Source: UBA9980 sp964436235 (GTDB lineage Bacteria > Muiribacteriota > UBA9980). From it: 12,852 nucleotides of DNA. How positions within the stretch are numbered: the stretch's first letter is position 1; each line of letters opens with the position of its first letter. The DNA lies in NCBI GenBank assembly GCA_964436235.1, contig CAYTCW010000124.1:1-12852 (forward strand), read 5' to 3'. The notes under the pieces were generated by a model. That model worked only from the letters and a program-made list of their open reading frames with translations, was not told the DNA's origin and did not search any database. Below, piece after piece: positions 6,793-12,852 of the stretch. A program made the position numbers and the translations under genes.

Positions 6793-9132
6793 ATGAGCGA
6801 TAAAAAAAAATTTAAAATAGTAAACAGCAGTATTAAAAAAATCGAAGGCCCCGGACTTGTTACCGGCAAACCAATGTTCACCGACGATTTTGAATTCCAC
6901 GGAATGCTTTACGCAAAAATTCTTGCCAGTCCTCACGCTCACGCGGAAATAATAAGCATCGATACGTCTGAAGCCGAAAAATTGCCGGGCGTTAAAGCCG
7001 TCCTCACGCATAAAGACCTTCCAAGAATAGTTCATACGACAGCGGGACAGGGCTATCCCGAACCTTCGCCATACGACAGCTTTACCCTCGATAAAAAAGT
7101 GCGATTCGTCGGTGACCGCATAGCCGCCGTAGCCGCCGATACGCTCGAAATTGCCGAAGAGGCTATAGAATTGATTAAGGTCGAATATAAGATATTAGAG
7201 CCGGTCTTAGACCCGCTTAAGGCCCGCGAAAAAGGCGCGCCGGTTATTCACGACGAGCCTGAGGCGAGAATGATAATACCTTTAGCTTACGATAAAAACA
7301 GCAATCTCGCCGCGCACGCCGAAATGAGCGAGGGCGATATCGAAGCGGCGCTTAAAAATTCCGAGCGCGTTTTCGAACATGTTTACGAATCACATTACGC
7401 CCAGCACTGCCCTATGGAACCGCATATCTGCATAACGCATTTAGACCCCAACGGCAGGCTCAATATCATAACAAGCACTCAGGTGCCTTTTCACACAAGA
7501 CGAATAGTCGGACAGGCGCTCGGTATCCCGGTAAAACGCATTCGCGTAATCAAGCCGCGCATCGGCGGCGGCTTCGGCGGCAAGCAGGAAATGCTTATAG
7601 AAGATATCTGCTCGGCGCTAACGATGAAAACGAAAAAACCCGTCAGGCTCGAATATAGCCGCCACGAAGAATTTATCAGCGCGCGAACTCGCCATCCGCA
7701 GCACATAAAGCTGCGCACCGGAATTAATAAAAAAGGCGAAATGACCGCCATCGACATGAACATAGTAATGAATACCGGCGCCTATGGCTCGGCTGCGCTC
7801 ACCGTTTTATGCAATTCGGCCAGCAAAGTATTGCCGCTGTTTAATAAAGTTAAAGATATCCGCTTCTACGGCGATTCAGTTTACACAAACCTTCCCGTCG
7901 GCGGCGCTTACCGCGGTTACGGAGCCACGCAGGCATATCAGGCCATCGGTCAACAGGTCGATATTATGTGCCGCGAAATGGGAATCGATATAATCGAATT
8001 TTATAAAAAACACCACATTAAAGAAGGCGAAGGCTCGCCCGTTTTTCAAAAAATGGGAGAAGGCAAGGAAGGCGTCGAGATGAAAATCGGCTCCTGCGGC
8101 CTTTTAAAATGTATAGAAACGGGGGTCAAAGAATTCGGCTGGTACGATAAATTCAATAAAAAGCGCGTCGAAGGCGATTGGCACTACGGCGCGGGCATGG
8201 TTTGCCTGATGCAGGGCTCGAGTATTCCCGAAATAGATATGGGCGCCGCCTACATTAAAATGAACGACGATGGTTCGTTTAATTTATCGCTCGGCGCGAC
8301 GGATCTCGGCACCGGAAGCGATACTATTTTCGCTCAGATGGCGGCGGAAGTGCTTACAGTACAACCCGATGATATAATAGTTTATTCATCCGATACGGAT
8401 ATGACGCCTTTCGACGTGGGCGCGTATGCGTCTTCTACCACATATCTTTCCGGTGGAGCGGTCATTAAAACGGCCGAAAAAGTTAAAGCAAAAATAGCTC
8501 GCGCGGCGACTGAAATGCTCGAAACAACCACACAGGATTTAGTTTTTGAGTCCGCCTCGGTTAGAAGCGAATCGAAAAATAAAAAAGTTACCTTCAAAGA
8601 AATAGCTTACTACACGCTTTATGAAAAAAACCAGCACCAGATAGACGCTTCGGCCTCGCACATCACGCATAAATCGCCGCCGCCATTTTCGGCGCATTTT
8701 GTTTATGTGGCCGTAGATATCAAAACCGGATTCGTTAAACCCCTCGAATATCTTAACGTAACCGACTGCGGCACCGCGATAAATCCGAAGTTCGCCGAAG
8801 GACAGTGCGAAGGCGCGGTCATGAACGGAATAAGTTTCGCCCTGAGCGAAGAATTCATATTCGATAATAAAGGAAAACTTCTTAATACTTCATTTAACGA
8901 TTATAAAATATTCAACGCGGTCGATATGCCGAAAATCAAAACCATACTCATTCCTACCTACGAAGAAACCGGGCCGTTCGGAGCAAAAAGCGTTTCTGAA
9001 ATAGGCATCAACGGCGCTCTGCCCGCATTCGCCAACGCCATATACGACGCCGTCGGCGCGCGCCTCTACGCGGGGCCCTACACGCCGGAAAGGGTTTTAA
9101 AAGCTATAAAAGCATTAAAAACAAATAAGTAA
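6793..9132 (+). CDS. Molybdenum hydroxylase large (Mo-cofactor) subunit, xanthine dehydrogenase-type
   Basis: Catalytic subunit, 779 residues, which binds molybdopterin and hydroxylates an N-heterocycle or aldehyde using water. Residues are numbered from the ATG at 6793. That start is preferred over the in-frame GTG at 6781 because AGGTGA (6779-6784) lies 8 bases before it and the GTG is inside the upstream gene. Visible motifs are GGGFGGKQE (258-266), GGAYRGYG (370-377) and the end motif GPFGAKSVSEIG, whose E736 matches the conserved catalytic glutamate of the family. The CO dehydrogenase signature AYRCSFR is absent, so a form I CO dehydrogenase is excluded. The FAD/2Fe-2S/Mo gene order and the purine-type transporter nearby favour xanthine, hypoxanthine or a related purine. 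Nicotinate-like substrates or aldehydes cannot be ruled out. Cofactor-maturation genes (XdhC/CoxF, MobA) are not in the window. Confidence 0.93.
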   Translation: MSDKKKFKIVNSSIKKIEGPGLVTGKPMFTDDFEFHGMLYAKILASPHAHAEIISIDTSEAEKLPGVKAVLTHKDLPRIVHTTAGQGYPEPSPYDSFTLDKKVRFVGDRIAAVAADTLEIAEEAIELIKVEYKILEPVLDPLKAREKGAPVIHDEPEARMIIPLAYDKNSNLAAHAEMSEGDIEAALKNSERVFEHVYESHYAQHCPMEPHICITHLDPNGRLNIITSTQVPFHTRRIVGQALGIPVKRIRVIKPRIGGGFGGKQEMLIEDICSALTMKTKKPVRLEYSRHEEFISARTRHPQHIKLRTGINKKGEMTAIDMNIVMNTGAYGSAALTVLCNSASKVLPLFNKVKDIRFYGDSVYTNLPVGGAYRGYGATQAYQAIGQQVDIMCREMGIDIIEFYKKHHIKEGEGSPVFQKMGEGKEGVEMKIGSCGLLKCIETGVKEFGWYDKFNKKRVEGDWHYGAGMVCLMQGSSIPEIDMGAAYIKMNDDGSFNLSLGATDLGTGSDTIFAQMAAEVLTVQPDDIIVYSSDTDMTPFDVGAYASSTTYLSGGAVIKTAEKVKAKIARAATEMLETTTQDLVFESASVRSESKNKKVTFKEIAYYTLYEKNQHQIDASASHITHKSPPPFSAHFVYVAVDIKTGFVKPLEYLNVTDCGTAINPKFAEGQCEGAVMNGISFALSEEFIFDNKGKLLNTSFNDYKIFNAVDMPKIKTILIPTYEETGPFGAKSVSEIGINGALPAFANAIYDAVGARLYAGPYTPERVLKAIKALKTNK

Positions 9133-9202
9133 ATAAACAACGATTAATAAAATAATAAAGAATAAATAAAGATAGACACAAATGAATAATCGTAAATTAA
9201 AA

Positions 9203-9234
9203 CCGGCTGAACTATCGCTCAGCCGGCATTTTTT
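9203..9234. terminator. Bidirectional rho-independent terminator
   Basis: CCGGCTGA (9203-9210) pairs perfectly with TCAGCCGG (9219-9226) around an 8-base loop, followed by T's at 9229-9234. Upstream A-rich sequence gives a TTTTAATTT run on the opposite strand. It lies between the convergent Mo-subunit and transporter genes, almost touching the transporter's stop codon, and can end both transcripts. Confidence 0.85.
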
Positions 9235-9235
9235 A

Positions 9236-10753
9236 TTAAGCGTCCACCCCCGCGGTTTCTTCTACAACCCGCGGCGGAACGGAGGCTGAAACGGTATCCG
9301 GATAGTACCATTTCATAAGCGCGCCGTATATAGTAAATGAGAATAAAACGCCGAAGGCCCAGGAATTATTTACGATACCGCCGCCGAAGGCTGAAAAGCA
9401 AAGATCGAGCACGAACGGCGTTACCGATAAAGCGTATGAAATATAGGCGATATAATTCACGCCGCCGCTGTAATTATAAAGTTTTGATTTATCGGAGTAA
9501 AGGTCGTAAAGGCTTAAACGCTGTCTTCTGATAAAATAATAATCGGCTATATAAAGTCCGGTAAGCGGCCCTAAAAACGATCCATAAGTTCCCAGCCAGT
9601 TGAAAATATAACCGGTCGGCTCGGCATAGAGCTTCCAGGGCATTATTATCAGACCGACAAAACCGGTTATTAAAACGCCGTATCTATAAGGAATATTTTT
9701 AGGGCTCAGGTTTGAAAATATATTCGACGGCCCCACGACATTTGCCGCTATATTAGTGGTTATAATCGCGACGAAAACTAAGACGCCGCCCAGAAGGCTC
9801 AGCCACGGCATCTTAAAAGCGACGACCGTATAAACTGGATTCCATATCATCTGATTGAAAGCGATTATCGAGCCGAGCGTGCCGAAAACGCCCACCATCG
9901 AGAAAAAAGCCATTGCCGGCGGAAGGCCGATAAGCTGCCCTAACGCCTGATCTTTCTGACTGGAGGCGAATCTTGTAAAATCGGATATATTAAGCGCGAG
10001 CGGCGCCCAGTAAGATATCATCGCGTTAAGCGAAGGCAGAAAAAGCTCTTTGAAAGGCCTCGCCGCAATTGGCCGGCCGAGGTCGATTCGATCGCCGGCT
10101 TCAAGCAGCGCCGAAAGCGAGCCGGCCTGATAAATCGCCCAGGTAGCTATCGAAACGCCTATAGTCACAAGGATCGGCACGCAATATACCTCTATGGCCT
10201 TTACCGCCTCGTGCCCCCTGTAGGCTATGGCTAAATTAGACAATAAAAATAGTATGAATATCACAAACTTGGCATTCGGATACAACAACAAAGACGGGAA
10301 AAAACCGGCGAAAGCGATATACATGAACTCGCCGCCGATCCAGCAGTTGATTCCGAACCAGCCGCAGGCAACGCCCGCCCTTAAAAGCAGCGGCAGATGC
10401 GCGCCTTTTTTTCCGAAAGACGCCCGGCAGAAAACCGGATATGATATTCCATATTTTGTGCCGGCGGCCGCGATTAAAATCATCGGTATCAAAACTATCA
10501 TATTTCCGAGAAATATCGTGAAAACGGCCTCGCGCCAATTCATTCCGCTTGTAATAAGCCCCGACGAAAGAGTATATGTTGGAATACAAATACTCATTCC
10601 GGCCCACAGCGAAGCTATATGTCTTCTGCTCCAAGTGCGTTCGGCTATGCTGACCGGTTTTAGATCTTCGCTGTACAAGGAATTATTCCTTATATTATCG
10701 CCGGAATCGTCGATAAGTTCGACAAGACCGTTTTTTTCAATTTGATAACTCAT
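9236..10753 (-). CDS. NCS1-family nucleobase/allantoin-type cation symporter
   Basis: A 505-residue inner-membrane transporter with about 12 hydrophobic segments after a 45-residue hydrophilic N-terminus. NCS1 family hallmarks are clear: the TKYGISYPVFCRASFG loop (about 99-114), LLRAGVACGWFGIN (123-136), the SYWAPLALNISDFTRFA helix, NVVGPSN, and the C-terminal DYYFIRRQRLSLYDLY. Members import purines, uracil, cytosine, allantoin or hydantoins with Na+ or H+. The early stretch IPTYTLSSGLITSGMNW is closer to allantoin/purine-type members than to CodB-type cytosine permeases, in my reading. Aligning with Mhp1, W132 matches the substrate-stacking Trp117, while N136 stands where Mhp1 has Gln121. 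The ATG has AAAGGA (10761-10766) 7 bases upstream and its own promoter. Facing the hydroxylase operon, it probably supplies that enzyme's substrate. Confidence 0.92.
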   Translation of the reverse strand: MSYQIEKNGLVELIDDSGDNIRNNSLYSEDLKPVSIAERTWSRRHIASLWAGMSICIPTYTLSSGLITSGMNWREAVFTIFLGNMIVLIPMILIAAAGTKYGISYPVFCRASFGKKGAHLPLLLRAGVACGWFGINCWIGGEFMYIAFAGFFPSLLLYPNAKFVIFILFLLSNLAIAYRGHEAVKAIEVYCVPILVTIGVSIATWAIYQAGSLSALLEAGDRIDLGRPIAARPFKELFLPSLNAMISYWAPLALNISDFTRFASSQKDQALGQLIGLPPAMAFFSMVGVFGTLGSIIAFNQMIWNPVYTVVAFKMPWLSLLGGVLVFVAIITTNIAANVVGPSNIFSNLSPKNIPYRYGVLITGFVGLIIMPWKLYAEPTGYIFNWLGTYGSFLGPLTGLYIADYYFIRRQRLSLYDLYSDKSKLYNYSGGVNYIAYISYALSVTPFVLDLCFSAFGGGIVNNSWAFGVLFSFTIYGALMKWYYPDTVSASVPPRVVEETAGVDA

Positions 10754-10782
10754 TTATCAATCCTTTGTTTTTTTAGAAAATT

Positions 10783-10791
10783 ATTATACCA
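10783..10791 (-). promoter_or_regulatory. Extended -10 promoter of the transporter
   Basis: Read on the minus strand, TGG followed by TATAAT (10783-10791) matches the TGnTATAAT extended -10. The -35 would fall at about 10806-10811, which is within the gap. Transcription would start near 10776, about 22 bases before the ATG. Confidence 0.6.
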
Positions 10792-10801
10792 CATAGCCGA
10801 T

Positions 10802-10901
10802 NNNNNNNNNNNNNNNNNNNNNNNNNNNNNNNNNNNNNNNNNNNNNNNNNNNNNNNNNNNNNNNNNNNNNNNNNNNNNNNNNNNNNNNNNNNNNNNNNNN
10901 N
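10802..10901. other. Assembly gap (100 N) upstream of the transporter
   Basis: A placeholder of exactly 100 N lying between the transporter's promoter and the end of the YgjV-type gene. It may hide operators for the transporter, a terminator for the right-hand gene, or an entire small gene. The 31 bases from 10902 to 10932 hold nothing I can recognise. Confidence 0.95.
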
Positions 10902-10932
10902 GCCTCATTATTTACGCCGCACGAAAATAAAA

Positions 10933-11601
10933 TCACTGCTGAAATATATCGATATTTTTAATCGGTTTAACATATAAGCGCTTGCCATCCGCTTCCGCTT
11001 TAAGATTAAATCCCATTTTTAAAAGATAAGTTTGATGCTTTAAAGTCGCAGTTTCAGCATAGAACTTATTATATCCAAGATGGGCGAAGTATTTTTCGTT
11101 TTCACAATAAATATAACTGCCTATTTTAAAATCGCGGTACTCAGGGACGGCGAAGTCCATAATCACCATCAGCGAACTATCTTCAAGTTTTTTTCCTATA
11201 AATATTCCCGCAGTCATCATATTTCTTAAAATATAAAAACTGACGGTATTTTCATCTTCACAGCAGTTAAAATTGAAGTCTGGAAAGTAATACTTTATAT
11301 CGTTTTTATAAAAGCTCAAAAATCTTTTCAAATACGTATCGCCTTTTTTAATTTCGAGCACCTGAAAATATTCTTTACCGGTATAGATTTTGTAAAGATA
11401 ATAAATATCGATAAAGGCTATCGCGGCATTAGAAACGCAAACCGGAAGCGAACCGATCGAATAACCGTATGCGCAGAACATAACGGCGCCCGAAAGATTC
11501 ACCCAGCGCAGCTTTATTATAGAGCTCATTAAAAGCGATACTACTATAATAAAAGAAGCCGAATAGCCGAGCCATTCAAGATATGATATATTTAAAAACA
11601 C
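10933..11601 (-). CDS. YgjV-type membrane domain fused to a GNAT-like domain
   Basis: A 222-residue protein. Residues 1 to about 72 form three hydrophobic helices with the pattern seen in YgjV-family inner-membrane proteins (LEWLGYSASFIIVVSLLMSS, RWVNLSGAVMFCAYGY, IAFIDIYYLYKIY). The rest is soluble and ends in a GNAT-like fold region: VPEYRDFKIGSYIYCENEKY, then YNKFYAETATLKHQTYLLKMGF, which mirrors the acetyltransferase motif that precedes 'xLGF'. The start is GTG (plus-strand CAC at 11599-11601) with AGGGG 6 bases upstream. The cellular role of this architecture is unknown to me. Acetyl-CoA binding is inferred only from the C-terminal pattern. It lies 42 bases downstream of the PD40 gene on the same strand and may be cotranscribed with it. 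Confidence 0.75.
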   Translation of the reverse strand: MFLNISYLEWLGYSASFIIVVSLLMSSIIKLRWVNLSGAVMFCAYGYSIGSLPVCVSNAAIAFIDIYYLYKIYTGKEYFQVLEIKKGDTYLKRFLSFYKNDIKYYFPDFNFNCCEDENTVSFYILRNMMTAGIFIGKKLEDSSLMVIMDFAVPEYRDFKIGSYIYCENEKYFAHLGYNKFYAETATLKHQTYLLKMGFNLKAEADGKRLYVKPIKNIDIFQQ

Positions 11602-11643
11602 TTAAAACCCCTGTTCTGATAAATAAAACACGCGCCAGACGGC

Positions 11644-12852
11644 TTAGCGCGAAGGCGCCGCAAAGGATGGCGTGATATTATCTTTATTGGCCGGATCGGT
11701 AAGGCGCGTCTGACTTGAACCGTCCGAATTCATAATATACACCTGAGTGTAGTTGCTGTCGCCAGCGCGGCTTTCAGCGAATACAATTTTGGCGCCGTCG
11801 GGCGACCATGAATATTTAGCTGAAAAAGAATCTATATTGCCCGAGCTAAGCTCGCGCTGGTTCGAACCGTTTGCGTCCATGGTATAAATGGTATATACAC
11901 TGCCGGCCTCCACACTGCGGTTATTGCCGAAAACGATTTTAGTGCCGTCAGGCGAATAAGCCGGTCCCATACTCATTCCCACATTATAAGTCAACTGATG
12001 TAAGGTCGATGAAGCGACGTCGATATAATAAATATTCGAACTGGTAGGATAAAAGCCGGTCACCAGAATTTTCGTGCCGTCAGGCGACCAGCATGGCTGA
12101 CCTAAGCGATCCATAAATCCGGTAAGTGTTATATTTATTTTGCTTTGAGACGAGCCGTCGAAATTCATAGTCCAGACTTCGGCCATCGACTTTGAAAACG
12201 CTAATTTAGTTCCGTCGGCCGACCACGCCGGCCAACTGCTTAAACCGTCCGTGGTAAGCTGTTTTACATTCGAGCCGTCGATATTCATTACATAAATATC
12301 GTAAACGCCGGCGCTGGATTCGAGCACATAAGCCACTTTAGAGCCGTCAGGCGAAATCACAGGACTATGAACGGCGGTCTGGTGGTTTGAAATTTTTGTC
12401 TGCGCCGCGCCGCTCGCGCTCATCGTAAATATTTCATATCTTCCGTTCCTGTTTGAAACAAAAGCTATTACCGCTTCGGCCGGCGGAGTTCCGACTACAA
12501 CCGATGCGCCGTCATAATTAAGCGGAAGTTCTTCGGCCATATTGATAAAATAAGCTTCAGCCTCTTTCATATCCGGATCTACCGTATCTAATTTTTCAAT
12601 AACGCCCGATGAATTTCTTACTACCTGAATAAAAGTGCCTGCAGCAGCACTCCATTTGTACATTCCCTTTATTTTCGGCTGACGCGTCATTAACTGGCTA
12701 AATGTAACGGTTTCAGGCATTTTTGAAAAACCGGCGAGATTAAAGCCGGGCTTCAGCGATATATTTCCTATCGTTGAAAGCGCAGTACCATCAACGCTTA
12801 TTGTAATATCTGACGCGGAAGAATTTTTAATTATATAACCCTTGCCGGCCCC
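11644..12852 (-). CDS. PD40/TolB-like six-bladed propeller protein, 5' partial
   Basis: The frame is open to the right edge: the 44 codons upstream of the ATG at 12718-12720 contain no stop and read sensibly, so that ATG is probably internal. Residues are numbered from the window edge (402 visible). Residues 1-115 contain a module with PGFNLAGF (35-42), MYKW (64-67) and AYFINM (100-105). The start of the visible part (KGYIIKNSS) looks like the end of a preceding copy. Residues 128-402 form six PD40 repeats, with SPDG or SADG turns at 167, 211, 256, 300 and 350, each followed by a strand ending in [IV][YW].M..DGS. Such propellers in TolB-like and surface proteins bind peptides or glycans in the envelope or outside the cell. 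A signal peptide, if any, lies outside the window. Function is unknown. Confidence 0.85.
   Translation of the reverse strand, partial: GAGKGYIIKNSSASDITISVDGTALSTIGNISLKPGFNLAGFSKMPETVTFSQLMTRQPKIKGMYKWSAAAGTFIQVVRNSSGVIEKLDTVDPDMKEAEAYFINMAEELPLNYDGASVVVGTPPAEAVIAFVSNRNGRYEIFTMSASGAAQTKISNHQTAVHSPVISPDGSKVAYVLESSAGVYDIYVMNIDGSNVKQLTTDGLSSWPAWSADGTKLAFSKSMAEVWTMNFDGSSQSKINITLTGFMDRLGQPCWSPDGTKILVTGFYPTSSNIYYIDVASSTLHQLTYNVGMSMGPAYSPDGTKIVFGNNRSVEAGSVYTIYTMDANGSNQRELSSGNIDSFSAKYSWSPDGAKIVFAESRAGDSNYTQVYIMNSDGSSQTRLTDPANKDNITPSFAAPSR

Noticed and set aside
7491..7763. Minus-strand frame inside the Mo-subunit gene
   Set aside because: It overlaps strongly conserved family motifs on the plus strand and resembles no protein I know.
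11632..11658. Hairpin GCGCC/GGCGC after the propeller gene as a minus-strand terminator
   Set aside because: The stem is only five pairs with a 17-base loop, and the following TGTTTTATTT is interrupted. Readthrough into the YgjV-type gene seems as likely.

Overview
This is a 12.9 kb scaffold piece, probably from the genome of an uncultured, anaerobic or facultatively anaerobic bacterium. It is fairly AT-rich and has three runs of exactly 100 N (2654-2753, 6320-6419, 10802-10901). Those runs are scaffold joins of unknown true size, so every reading frame that crosses one is artificial. The gene set (a large hybrid sensor kinase, a PAS/sigma-54 activator, a three-subunit molybdenum hydroxylase and a surface-type PD40 propeller) fits many bacterial phyla. 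I cannot name the lineage from this sequence.

Left part (1-5000): the 3' portion of a very large CheR/PAS/histidine-kinase/receiver/Hpt protein, which enters from the left edge and probably has a CheB domain outside the window. It converges on a minus-strand PAS-AAA+-Fis sigma-54 activator (3654-4994). A 660-bp intergenic region (4995-5654) separates that activator from the operon on its right. The region holds a good sigma-70-type promoter for the activator, a cluster of ATTGCG/CGCAAT words, a string of hairpins (one resembling part of a c-di-GMP-I riboswitch), and a 12-bp dyad abutting a perfect TATAAT in front of the operon.

Middle part (5655-10753): an operon for a xanthine-dehydrogenase-type molybdenum hydroxylase, in the order FAD subunit, 2Fe-2S subunit, Mo-cofactor subunit. 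The join at 6320-6419 removes the end of the first gene and the start of the second. Across a shared bidirectional terminator lies a convergent NCS1-family transporter of the nucleobase/allantoin/hydantoin type. Together they suggest uptake of a purine or related N-heterocycle and its hydroxylation in the cytoplasm, with the divergent activator the obvious candidate regulator. This resembles the E. coli arrangement in which the sigma-54 activator gene ygeV lies close to xdhABC.

Right part (10902-12852): a YgjV-type membrane domain joined to a GNAT-like domain. Upstream of it on the same strand is a six-bladed PD40 (TolB-like) propeller protein that runs off the right edge. Its reading frame stays open to the last base and contains parts of two copies of a small 'PGFNL' module.

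I see no CRISPR array, insertion sequence, tRNA or rRNA. The window looks like ordinary metabolic and sensory chromosome. The most interesting parts are the regulatory intergenic region, the activator's cysteine-bearing PAS domain and variant GAFTGA loop, and the exact tandem duplication in the kinase coiled coil.
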